Part shown: positions 57,644-64,000 of the stretch, piece by piece
Position numbering within the stretch: the first letter of the stretch is position 1
Layout: each line of letters begins with the position of its first letter
Source of the DNA: Methanobacteriota archaeon
Lineage (GTDB): Archaea; JAADCQ01; Methanopyri; Methanopyrales; Methanopyraceae
Reading direction: 5' to 3'
NCBI GenBank assembly: GCA_027064425.1
Contig: JAMOPO010000027.1
Location: 179,353 to 243,352 of the forward strand
Length of the DNA stretch: 64,000 nucleotides
The notes under the pieces: generated by a model
Database searches by the model: none
What the model was told of the DNA's origin: nothing
What the model saw: the letters and a program-made list of their open reading frames with translations, nothing else
Position numbers and translations under genes: made by a program

Positions 57644-57662
57644 GAGCGTCCCCCGCGGGCTT

Positions 57663-57683
57663 TCGTTAAGGTTCTCGTAACGA
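57663..57683. repeat. Palindrome CGTTA-N9-TAACG, copy between tRNA-Thr and hemL
   Basis: TCGTTA and TAACGA, six-base arms, nine-base spacer, 20 bases before the hemL TTG and seven bases after the tRNA-Thr 3' end. Confidence 0.5.
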
Positions 57684-57690
57684 TTCCCGG

Positions 57691-57768
57691 TGGAGCCGCG
57701 GCCGGGATTTGAACCCGGGGCCACGGGATTACAAGTCCCGCGCTCTAACCAGGCTGAGCTGCCGCGGC
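57691..57768 (-). tRNA. tRNA-Thr (TGT), C at position 8
   Basis: Acceptor GCCGCGG/CCGCGGC, discriminator T73 (as in archaeal tRNA-Thr), anticodon stem CGGGA/TCCCG with loop CTTGTAA (anticodon TGT, 57733-57731), T arm with TTCAAAT, CCA at 57693-57691. Position 8 (base 57761) is C, as in the initiator tRNA, so editing to U8 is expected. No intron. A TATA box at 57797-57805 serves it. Confidence 0.95.
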
Positions 57769-57796
57769 GCCTCCGGCGACTCCCGCCACCCGTGCG

Positions 57797-57805
57797 TACT
57801 TAATT
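57797..57805 (-). promoter_or_regulatory. TATA box of tRNA-Thr
   Basis: AATTAAGTA on the minus strand, 29-37 bases before the tRNA 5' end, in the gap after the ribH stop. Confidence 0.55.
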
Positions 57806-57806
57806 G

Positions 57807-58241
57807 TTACGCCTCCTCCGACCCCTCCAGCTCGCGCAGGCGTCGGACCATCTTCACCGCCGCCTCGACGGCCCGCTTGGCGTAGTGCACGCGCTCCAGC
57901 GCCTCCATGCGCGTCATGCCCGGGCCGGAGATGCCCAGGGCGACGGGCTTCCCGTACTCGACCATGAGGTCCTGAATCTTCCTGAAGGCCTGCTGCGCGA
58001 TGGCCTGGTCGTGGTCCGTATCGCCCTTGATGATCGCGCCCAGCGTGACCACGGCGTCGATGTCGTCCCGCTCCAGCAGCCGCTTGACGGCGAGCGGGAC
58101 CTCGAACGCTCCCGGCACGAGCACGCGCTCCACGACCTTGGCCCCGAGGTCCTTCGCGTGCTGGACCGCGAGCTCCTCCATCGCGTACGTAATCTCCCGG
58201 TTGAACTCCGTGACCACGAGGCCCAGCCGGATCTCGGCCAT
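57807..58241 (-). CDS. ribH: 6,7-dimethyl-8-ribityllumazine synthase
   Basis: Penultimate riboflavin enzyme, also feeding FAD and F420. 144 residues: [20 protein letters not shown] (Phe-Asn near residue 13), [20 protein letters not shown] near residue 42 (substrate-binding PGAFEVP), [20 protein letters not shown] near residue 64 with the catalytic His, and [15 protein letters not shown] near residue 102. Typical length. Confidence 0.95.
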   Translation of the reverse strand: MAEIRLGLVVTEFNREITYAMEELAVQHAKDLGAKVVERVLVPGAFEVPLAVKRLLERDDIDAVVTLGAIIKGDTDHDQAIAQQAFRKIQDLMVEYGKPVALGISGPGMTRMEALERVHYAKRAVEAAVKMVRRLRELEGSEEA

Positions 58242-58307
58242 ACCGGCGACCCCCCTGGCCGGAAGGGGCTCACGTCAAAAACCTCTGCGGTCCGAGGTTC
58301 CGGGGGG

Positions 58308-58991
58308 ATGCGCGTGGCGGAGGACGACGAGGTGTTCCGCCGCGCCCGGGAGCGGCTGATCGAGCGGTTGAAGTCGCTGGGTTACATCAGGTCGAAGCGC
58401 GTGGAGGAGGCGATGCGAAGGGTGCCCCGGCACGAGTTCGTGCCCGAGGACCTGCGGGACCGGGCCTACGTGGACTCGCCCCTGCCGATCGGTAAGGGTC
58501 AGACCATCTCGGCCCCGCACATGGTCGCCCTGATGACCGAGCTGCTCGACCCGCGGCCGGGCGACAAGGTGCTGGAGGTGGGTGCGGGCTCGGGGTACCA
58601 CGCGGCCGTGATCGCGGAGCTGGTGAAGCCGGACGGGAAGGTGATCACGGTGGAGCGGATCCCGGAGCTGGCGGAGTTCGCTCGAGAGAATCTAAGGCGG
58701 ACCGGGTACGACGAGTGGGTGGAGGTTAAGGTGGGGGACGGGTCGAAAGGGTACCCCGCGGAGGCGCCCTACGATCGGATCCTCGTGACGGCGGGCGCCC
58801 CGGACATTCCGCCCAGCCTGCTCGAGCAGCTGAAGCCGGGCGGCCGGCTCGTCATCCCGGTCGGGGACCGGCACATGCAGGAGCTGTGGTTGGTGAAGAA
58901 GACAGAGGATGGTAAGATCGAGAAGGAGCGGCACGGTGGGTGCGCGTTCGTCCCGCTGGTGGGCGAGGAGGGGTTCCCGGACCGGGGATGA
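58308..58991 (+). CDS. pcm: Protein-L-isoaspartate O-methyltransferase
   Basis: Repairs isoaspartyl residues in aged proteins. 227 residues: [20 protein letters not shown] and [20 protein letters not shown] near residue 63 (substrate loop), [18 protein letters not shown] near residue 89 (SAM motif I), and [19 protein letters not shown] near residue 176. ATG start after GGGGGG. The stop TGA lies in GGGATGA, as in ycaO and hemL. Confidence 0.94.
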   Translation: MRVAEDDEVFRRARERLIERLKSLGYIRSKRVEEAMRRVPRHEFVPEDLRDRAYVDSPLPIGKGQTISAPHMVALMTELLDPRPGDKVLEVGAGSGYHAAVIAELVKPDGKVITVERIPELAEFARENLRRTGYDEWVEVKVGDGSKGYPAEAPYDRILVTAGAPDIPPSLLEQLKPGGRLVIPVGDRHMQELWLVKKTEDGKIEKERHGGCAFVPLVGEEGFPDRG

Positions 58992-59058
58992 CGAGACCGG
59001 CAGGAGCGGAGGGCAGATGATCGAGGACCCCGATAGGCCGACCCGGGGGTGAGAGCGA

Positions 59059-59760
59059 ATGAGCGAGGAGAACGAGGAGCCCGAGCGCGTGCTCAGCCGG
59101 TCCGAGGTGGCGAAGGACCCGCACCGGGCCGTGGGCGAGTACGTGGAGGCGGTGGTGGCCCAGATCAAGGGAGATCAGGGGATCCAGCTGGAGCTGGGCC
59201 TCCCGTTCGGCGTGTTCCTACCGGCCGGCGCCATCCGGGCCGCGCTGGACTGGCCCGAGCCGGTCGACCTGGAGATGCTCTTCATCCCGGGCGAGGAGAT
59301 CATCGTCCGGTTGGAGGAGCTGGACCTGAAGAACAAGGTGGCGAAGGTGTGGATCCCGAAGTTCGAGGTGGAGCGGTTGAAGGCGCGACTGGGCGAGAAG
59401 CCGCCGCGGCGCGTGATCGAGATCATGACGCGGGAGGAGTTCTTCGACCTGATCGTGGAGGGGCTGAAGACGGCGGAGATCCGGCCCTCGGACCACCGGT
59501 CGTTCAGGTACCTGGAGCCGGGTGACACGCTCGTGTTCAAGAACTTCAAGGCGGGGACGATGCGGTGCGTGGAGACGGTGGTGAAGAACGTGGAGAAGGG
59601 GCTGGACCCGGAGGAGGCCGCGGAGCGGTACTACGAGGAGGCGGGGTTCGAGAGCAAGGAGGAGTGCCTCGAGATGCTCGAGGAGATGTACGACGGGCTG
59701 CCCGAGAAGGTGGACGTGGCGGAGTTCGAACCGGTGCGTGAGTGGGAGGAGGAGCGATGA
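59059..59760 (+). CDS. Uncharacterised protein, possible ASCH/PUA-like domain
   Basis: 233 residues. The N-terminal part is acidic; LELGLPFGVFLPAGAIRAAL and the later YLEPGDTLVFKNFKAGTMRC (near residue 154) look like the ASCH/PUA-like barrel with a FKNFKxG loop. A helical tail follows (LDPEEAAERYYEEAGFESKE). Assignment is tentative. It overlaps the next gene by four bases (ATGA), so the two are co-translated, 67 bases after pcm. Confidence 0.6.
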   Translation: MSEENEEPERVLSRSEVAKDPHRAVGEYVEAVVAQIKGDQGIQLELGLPFGVFLPAGAIRAALDWPEPVDLEMLFIPGEEIIVRLEELDLKNKVAKVWIPKFEVERLKARLGEKPPRRVIEIMTREEFFDLIVEGLKTAEIRPSDHRSFRYLEPGDTLVFKNFKAGTMRCVETVVKNVEKGLDPEEAAERYYEEAGFESKEECLEMLEEMYDGLPEKVDVAEFEPVREWEEER

Positions 59761-60170
59761 AGCCGGAGGAGATTGCGGAGAAGATCGCGTCGGAGGTCTC
59801 GCCCCGGGTCGACTCGAACCTCGTGGACGAGATCTACGTGGCCGTGCGCCGGGGCAGGGAGGACGACCCGGATCCGGTGTCCGAGCTCGTCTCCCGGGGC
59901 GAGGACGTGTTCCTGGTGTACATCGGGCTGAAGGAGTCGGAGGAGAGCGGGGCCGATCGTACGATCGTGGACCCGCGGAACCTGGAGATGATGGCCATCG
60001 ACCTCATGGAGTGGGCGAAGGAGGAGTTCGAGGACGCGCACGTGCTCATTGGTGGAGTCTCGTTCGTGTGGAAGGGGAAGTCGTTCCGGAGCATGCTGAA
60101 GAACTACGACGAGGACCCGGACGACTTCGTCATCGTGAAGGAGGAGGCGTCGGGCGTACCGCCGCGCTAG
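59757..60170 (+). CDS. Uncharacterised small methanogen protein
   Basis: 137 residues, no family recognised with confidence. Acidic, soluble, with EEIAEKIASEVSPRVDSNLV, LVYIGLKESEESGADRTIVD and HVLIGGVSFVWKGKSFRSML. The ATG overlaps the previous stop by four bases, so it is tied to the ASCH-like gene. The 3' end overlaps the MBL gene by four bases in convergent orientation. Confidence 0.6.
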   Translation: MKPEEIAEKIASEVSPRVDSNLVDEIYVAVRRGREDDPDPVSELVSRGEDVFLVYIGLKESEESGADRTIVDPRNLEMMAIDLMEWAKEEFEDAHVLIGGVSFVWKGKSFRSMLKNYDEDPDDFVIVKEEASGVPPR

Positions 60171-60901
60171 AGCTCGTAGGCGCGCCCGTCCTTCGGGGCG
60201 ATCGTCTCCACGCCCGTCTCCCGCTCGATCCGGCGGGCCTCCCGGCCCGGGCCCACCCGGATCATCTTCATCCCGAAGTGCGTGATGAACACCCGCTCCA
60301 GCTCCGGCGCCTCCCGCACCAGCTCGATGACGTCGTGCGTGCAGAGGTGGCCGCGGATGCGGTCCGACCCGGGCCTGACCACGTTGATGATAGCCACCGT
60401 CGCGTCCTCGATGCAGTCGAACAGCTCGTCCGTCAACGCCGTGTCGCCCGTGTAGTAGATCACACCGTCATCGTACTCCAGCCGGAACCCGATGCCCGTC
60501 GGGTCGCCGTGGTCCGTGGGCGTCGCCTCGAGGTGCCCAGCCGGGAGCCGGACGACGTCACCGGGCGACAGGCTGACCACGCGCTTGGGTAGCTCCCGGT
60601 GGTACGCGCTGATGACGGGCCCGTAATCGCCCGACTCGTCCCGGTACCCCTCCACGGCCGACTCGGAGCCCAGGAACAGGCCCTTGGTCTTCGTCCCTCC
60701 CTGGGTCATCGCCTCGATGAGCACCTCGGCCTCGGTGTAGTGGTCCGGGTGCGAGTGGGAGACGAAGATCGCGTCAACGGCCGTGGTCGACCGGCCGGCG
60801 AGCCGGGTGCTGAGCAGGCAGCCTGGACCGGGATCGACCTGCATCCTGAGGTTGGGCAGCTCGATCCGGAACCCGCCGGTCCGGCGCTTCTGCGTGATCA
60901 T
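60167..60901 (-). CDS. Metallo-beta-lactamase-fold hydrolase
   Basis: At least 244 residues. IFVSHSHPDHYTEAEVLIEA near residue 45 is the HxHxDH zinc motif; TPTDHGDPTGIGFRLEYDDG, IYYTGDTALTDELFD (Asp) and VFITHFGMKMIRVG complete the set. Related archaeal proteins resemble RNase Z-type MBL enzymes. ATG 60901 begins MITQKRRTGG, but the conserved opening strand SIFFAGTGGGRF lies just upstream in the same frame with no ATG, GTG or TTG; the true start may be a non-standard codon near 60940. Confidence 0.82.
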   Translation of the reverse strand: MITQKRRTGGFRIELPNLRMQVDPGPGCLLSTRLAGRSTTAVDAIFVSHSHPDHYTEAEVLIEAMTQGGTKTKGLFLGSESAVEGYRDESGDYGPVISAYHRELPKRVVSLSPGDVVRLPAGHLEATPTDHGDPTGIGFRLEYDDGVIYYTGDTALTDELFDCIEDATVAIINVVRPGSDRIRGHLCTHDVIELVREAPELERVFITHFGMKMIRVGPGREARRIERETGVETIAPKDGRAYEL

Positions 60902-60957
60902 CGCGAACCTGCCGCCGCCGGTGCCGGCGAAGAAGATCGACGGCCCCGTCCACCGGT

Positions 60958-61914
60958 CTAGTCCCTCTTCCGGCAGATTGAGTACCCCGTCGTGACCGGC
61001 ACGTCCTTTTCTGCTATCTTCATTTCCCCGTCCTCGACGATCACTCGATCGCCCGGCTCCACCTTGTCCGGGTCCTCCACGGCCATGACCACGGTGTCCC
61101 CGGGACCGGCCACGACGTCGCCCCAGTAGCGCGCCTCGACCCCCTCGGCCAGTCGGACCACGATCCGCCGCTCCGGCGGCTCCTCCTCGACGCCCTTCCC
61201 CTCCTCCTCGGTGCCGACCTCAACCACCTCGCCTACCTCGCCCTCCTCCAGCAGGTCGTAGGCCTCCCGCACGTGCTTGAGCATCTCCTCCGCCAGCTTG
61301 CGGCGGTAGCGGCGGAGCTCCTCGATGTCCTCCTTGATCGCGCTCTGCAGCCTGGCGCGGGACAGCGGGTCGGCCCTTCCATCCACCTCGTACACGTCGT
61401 ACTTCCGGCTCACCAGGATGGTCTCGGACGCGACGTGCTCGAAGAGGTCGTCGAGCGAGTCCCGTAGGGTCTCCAGGTCCGGTCGTCCCAGGTCCTCCAG
61501 GAACTCGGAGACGAGCTCCTTCACCACCTTGGGACCCTCCACGATGAGGACGGGGCCGCCGAACTTCTTCGACTTGACCTCGTCCCCCTCCAGCTCCACG
61601 AAGGCGTGAGCACCGGGCGTCACGTACACCCGACGCCGGCGCACGCCTCGGGCGGACCGGACGCCGACCTCGCCCGCGAGGACCTCATCGTTGACCTTCC
61701 ACACCTTCTTTCGGTCGTCGTGGAAGTCGACGTACCCGTCGATGCCCAGCTCCTCGACCAGCTCCTCGAACTCCTCGCGCGTGCGGACGTCCCCGGAGTA
61801 CAGCCTGCGCTCGAGCTCCTCCATCTTCTCCTCCTCGGCCCGGGCGACGAGTGTGCGGCGGTCCCCGGCGATGAGGGCCCCGTCGGTGCCGGCGTAGGCG
61901 AGAACGAGGGTCAA
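60958..61914 (-). CDS. DUF2121-like methanogen protein, Ntn-hydrolase-like N-terminus
   Basis: 318 residues. The opening MTLVLAYAGTDGALIAGDRR resembles the proteasome-type Ntn fold start, Thr 2 being a possible nucleophile after Met removal. The middle is helical and acidic, and the C-terminal 80 residues form a beta-rich region (VEARYWGDVVAGPGDTVVM). Matches my memory of the methanogen-specific DUF2121 family; function unknown. TTG start at 61914, 15 bases after the radical SAM gene. Confidence 0.68.
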   Translation of the reverse strand: MTLVLAYAGTDGALIAGDRRTLVARAEEEKMEELERRLYSGDVRTREEFEELVEELGIDGYVDFHDDRKKVWKVNDEVLAGEVGVRSARGVRRRRVYVTPGAHAFVELEGDEVKSKKFGGPVLIVEGPKVVKELVSEFLEDLGRPDLETLRDSLDDLFEHVASETILVSRKYDVYEVDGRADPLSRARLQSAIKEDIEELRRYRRKLAEEMLKHVREAYDLLEEGEVGEVVEVGTEEEGKGVEEEPPERRIVVRLAEGVEARYWGDVVAGPGDTVVMAVEDPDKVEPGDRVIVEDGEMKIAEKDVPVTTGYSICRKRD

Positions 61915-61929
61915 GGCGGGTCACCCCGG

Positions 61930-62982
61930 TCAGGCGTACCGGTAAATGCAGGCCTCCACGCGCTCCAGGTGCCGCTCCGCGGCCCGCTTGCACTCGCGCA
62001 TGACGCGGACGGGCGTGTAGCCCAGGTCGAGGGAGTGGTAGTGGGGGACGTGCTGGAGCAGCTTCAGCGGTATACTTTCGTTGACGGAAGCTAAGAACTC
62101 TGCGATCTTCTCCACCTCCTCCGGCGTCACGTACCCGGGCACGATCAGCACGCTCGGTCGCAGGATGGGGGGATCCTCCCGGTAGAACTCCTCGCCGATC
62201 AGCTCCAGGTTCTTGAACGTGTTCTCCGGGTCCGAGCCGGTGAGGGCGTAGTAAACGCGCGGGTCGTACGCCTTCACGTCCATGTTGAACCCGCCGCCGG
62301 ACTCGTAGCAGATCTCCGCGATCCTCCGCATGATCCTCGGGTCCAGGCTGCCGTTGGTCTCCAGGCAGACCCGGACGCTCAGCTCCTCCCACTCCTCCCC
62401 GACCTCCAGGACCTGGTCGTAGTGCGGCGTGGGGTCGCCGCCGAAGAAGCAGACGCAGGTCACGTCCTCGTCACGCGCCCGGCGCGCGAGCCGGTCGGCC
62501 TCGAGTCGCTCCTCCTCCACCCAGTGCTCGTGGTTCTGGCAGAAGAAGCAGTGGTGGCTGCACCCGGCGTAGAAGACGGCGAGGTTGTACCGGCCGCGCT
62601 CGGGCCCCTTGGTGTCGGTGTACTTGGGGTAGCCGGCGGACGTGGCGCCCGGGCAGACCCAGGCCCCCACGCAGTTCGTCGGGTGCGGGTCCAGGTAGGC
62701 CCGGCCGCGGTGCTCTCGGACGAGCTGGCCGTCCTTGTTGACGACGACCCCGCAGAAGCCGCGCTCGCCCTCGGGGATGCGGCAGTCGTTCACGCAGACG
62801 CCGCAGCGCTTGCCCTCCCGCGGCGGTTCCGGTGGGAGTCCCAGCTCTCGGCGGGCCCGGGCGTGGGCCTCGCGCACGTGCTTCTCGGCCTCGTCCCAGC
62901 GGTTCAGGATGCAGTCGCGGCAGACGCCCAGGAAGCTCGAGGCGGGGGCGCCGCAGAGGGCGCACTCGCCCTCACTCCTCAT
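61930..62982 (-). CDS. Radical SAM activating-enzyme-like protein with zinc knuckles
   Basis: 350 residues. The N-terminus has several Cys pairs (CALCGAPASSFLGVCRDC, CGVCVNDCRIPEGERGFCG), then YAGCSHHCFFCQNHEHW near residue 138 gives C-x3-C-x2-C, followed by VCLETNGSLDPRIMRRIAE and GFNMDVKAYDPRVYYALTG. It resembles AmmeMemoRadiSam/PflA-type enzymes. ATG 62982 is the start; the 5' end overlaps the DUF59 gene by 11 bases. Acts with unknown substrate, perhaps cofactor or protein maturation. Confidence 0.82.
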   Translation of the reverse strand: MRSEGECALCGAPASSFLGVCRDCILNRWDEAEKHVREAHARARRELGLPPEPPREGKRCGVCVNDCRIPEGERGFCGVVVNKDGQLVREHRGRAYLDPHPTNCVGAWVCPGATSAGYPKYTDTKGPERGRYNLAVFYAGCSHHCFFCQNHEHWVEEERLEADRLARRARDEDVTCVCFFGGDPTPHYDQVLEVGEEWEELSVRVCLETNGSLDPRIMRRIAEICYESGGGFNMDVKAYDPRVYYALTGSDPENTFKNLELIGEEFYREDPPILRPSVLIVPGYVTPEEVEKIAEFLASVNESIPLKLLQHVPHYHSLDLGYTPVRVMRECKRAAERHLERVEACIYRYA

Positions 62983-63229
62983 CGGAGAGCACGTGCCCCA
63001 CGAGCTTGACGTCGACCTCACGGTCGGGGAACTTGGACTCGAGCACCCGCTTCACGTCCTCCACGATGAACATCGCGGAGGGGCAGAACGGGTTCGTGGG
63101 GCGGATGGTGACGCGGATCTCGTCCTCGCTCACCTCGACGTCCTCGACCAGGCCCATCTGGACGATGTCGAGTCCGGTGTGAGGGTCCTTCACCTCGCGG
63201 AGCTCCTCGAGCACGTCCTCCTTCCTCAT
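62972..63229 (-). CDS. MIP18/DUF59-family Fe-S assembly protein
   Basis: 85 residues: VLEELREVKDPHTGLDIVQM with the conserved DP, GLVEDVEVSEDEIRVTIRPT, PFCPSAMFIVEDVKRVLESK. Relatives such as SufT and Mip18 help deliver Fe-S clusters. It sits beside a radical SAM gene and a flavodoxin gene, both linked to Fe-S chemistry. ATG start overlaps the flavodoxin stop by four bases. Confidence 0.9.
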   Translation of the reverse strand: MRKEDVLEELREVKDPHTGLDIVQMGLVEDVEVSEDEIRVTIRPTNPFCPSAMFIVEDVKRVLESKFPDREVDVKLVGHVLSDEE

Positions 63230-63681
63230 TCCCTCGCTCCCCGCTCGAACCTTCTTAGGACGGTGCGGGCGAACTCTTGGGCGCGGCGCAGGTCGCGCTC
63301 GTTGGGTCGGCCGCGGGCGAGCACGGGGATGAAGGAGTGCTCTCCCTTTATTCTCAGCTCTCCGATGACCTCGCCCCCGCGGGCCTCGATCCGCTCGCGC
63401 ATCCAGCGGAGGGTCCGCCCCGGGTGGAGGGAGTACGTGCAGAAGAGGCCGACGCGGACGCCGGCCCAGTCGTTGTTCTCGACGAACGAGCGCACGGGGC
63501 CGGCGGGGCGGAAGCCGTGGGTCGGGGTGCCCACGAAGGCCAGGTCGGCGTCGACCCGCTCGCTCCCGGTGAGGATCTCGACTAGGTCGGCGTTCAGCGC
63601 GGAGGCGATGGCCCGGGCCACGGCCTCGGTGTTGCCTGTTTCCGAGAAATAGTAGACGATGATGGACCGGATGACGACCAC
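63226..63681 (-). CDS. Flavodoxin-like protein
   Basis: 151 residues. IIVYYFSETGNTEAVARAIA near residue 6 is the FMN phosphate loop (SETGNT), DLAFVGTPTHGFRPAGPVRS near residue 45 and GLFCTYSLHPGRTLRWMR near residue 79 fit flavodoxin FMN loops. Probably an electron donor for the adjacent radical SAM protein. GTG start. Followed by DUF59 with four-base overlap. Confidence 0.88.
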   Translation of the reverse strand: MVVIRSIIVYYFSETGNTEAVARAIASALNADLVEILTGSERVDADLAFVGTPTHGFRPAGPVRSFVENNDWAGVRVGLFCTYSLHPGRTLRWMRERIEARGGEVIGELRIKGEHSFIPVLARGRPNERDLRRAQEFARTVLRRFERGARE

Positions 63682-63694
63682 CGCCTTGAGACTC

Positions 63695-64000
63695 CTAGGA
63701 CAGCACGTCCACGGCCTCCTTCAGCCGCAGGTACAGCCGCTGGATCTCCTCCTGGTACTCCGCCCGACCCAGCGCGACGGCGTCCATGCGCTCCTCCAGG
63801 TCTCGCGTCGTCTCCTCCGAGACGAACTCCTCGTACCGCGAGCTCAGGTACTCGTACACGGCCTCGCCGCGCGAGGTCGGGAAGATCCACCGGCGGCGCG
63901 GGGTCTCGTACACGTAGCCCCGGCGGAACAGCTTCTCCACGATCTGCGCGTAGGTGCTGGGCCGGCCCAGGCCGCGCTCCCGCATGTCCTCCACGAGCTC
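63695..64000 (-). CDS. Reverse gyrase topoisomerase end, truncated by window edge
   Basis: The last 101 residues of a type IA topoisomerase, with the 5' end beyond the window. RERGLGRPSTYAQIVEKLFR and FPTSRGEAVYEYLSSRYEEF are followed by VSEETTRDLEERMDAVALGR, which resembles the C-terminus of reverse gyrase more than topoisomerase I. In M. kandleri reverse gyrase is split, and the smaller subunit RgyA carries this region, so rgyA is likely. No zinc fingers seen. TopA cannot be excluded without the rest. Confidence 0.72.
   Translation of the reverse strand, partial: ELVEDMRERGLGRPSTYAQIVEKLFRRGYVYETPRRRWIFPTSRGEAVYEYLSSRYEEFVSEETTRDLEERMDAVALGRAEYQEEIQRLYLRLKEAVDVLS

Noticed and set aside
1-64000. 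CRISPR array, rRNA genes, intact insertion sequences, prophage
   Set aside because: No regularly spaced repeats, rRNA signatures, transposase motifs or terminal inverted repeats were seen; the only mobile-element hint is the recombinase-like relic at 11715.

Overview
The window is chromosomal DNA from a Methanopyrus-like archaeon, close to M. kandleri but possibly a different species. The evidence is methanogen-specific enzymes (formyltransferase Ftr, methanofuran ligases MfnD and MfnF, McrA-type YcaO, soluble HdrA), high G+C with very acidic Glu-rich proteins, frequent GTG/TTG starts, archaeal TATA boxes, and two tRNA genes that both carry C instead of T at position 8. C8, corrected by C-to-U editing, is the tRNA hallmark of Methanopyrus. 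The Ftr sequence matches my memory of the M. kandleri protein closely but not exactly. The last gene looks like the topoisomerase end of a reverse gyrase, a protein that is split into two subunits in M. kandleri.

Layout. 1-5942 (+): 5'-truncated glyA, serB, a coiled-coil protein, a chorismate-lyase-like protein, a phosphoesterase, aroE and ftr. 5996-9594: ycaO (-) divergent from mfnD-mfnF (+), then a gamma-carbonic-anhydrase-like protein (-). 9623-20897: Hel308 helicase, a recombinase-like relic with lysC (-), a two-gene cassette ending in a membrane protein with a nucleotide-cyclase-like domain, thiC with an ATP-dependent RNA ligase, an asparagine-synthetase-like enzyme, then hjc and tmk (-). 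20968-28568: initiator tRNA, a secreted amidotransferase-like protein, a zinc ribbon, a riboflavin-pathway reductase, a carbamoyltransferase, and a (+) run of PRC-barrel, SPOUT methyltransferase, nadX, Thg1, phosphoesterase and methyltransferase genes. 28672-34915: Mrp-type Fe-S carrier, MraY-like transferase, radical SAM protein and SF2 helicase (-), then a PP-loop protein (+).

34955-45721: rps10, tuf, a Gfo/Idh dehydrogenase and hdrA (-). hdrA has two in-frame TGA codons and a 3' hairpin that fits the archaeal SECIS element, so it is probably a selenoprotein. It is followed by a secreted protein, rpl10e, ppsA, a TrmB-type regulator, an HD protein, EF-1 beta, a zinc-ribbon protein and a TusA-like protein. 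45722-46707 has no supported gene. 46708-64000: a surface protein, cgi121, pheS, hypothetical genes, a deacetylase-like protein, leuA-like synthase, a P-loop ATPase, radical SAM, hemL, tRNA-Thr, ribH, pcm, and a (-) cluster of MBL hydrolase, DUF2121-like, radical SAM, DUF59 and flavodoxin genes ending at the truncated reverse gyrase gene.

Functional themes are C1/methanofuran chemistry (ftr, mfnD, mfnF, hdrA, ycaO), amino acid and cofactor synthesis (serB, aroE, lysC, leuA, thiC, hemL, ribH), information processing (hel308, hjc, pheS, tuf, thg1, cgi121, reverse gyrase) and lineage-restricted secreted or membrane proteins. No CRISPR array, rRNA or intact insertion sequence is visible. The least explained items are the cyclase-like membrane cassette, the secreted amidotransferase-like protein, a recurring CGTTA-N9-TAACG palindrome, and several C/D-box-like RNAs, some overlapping stop codons.
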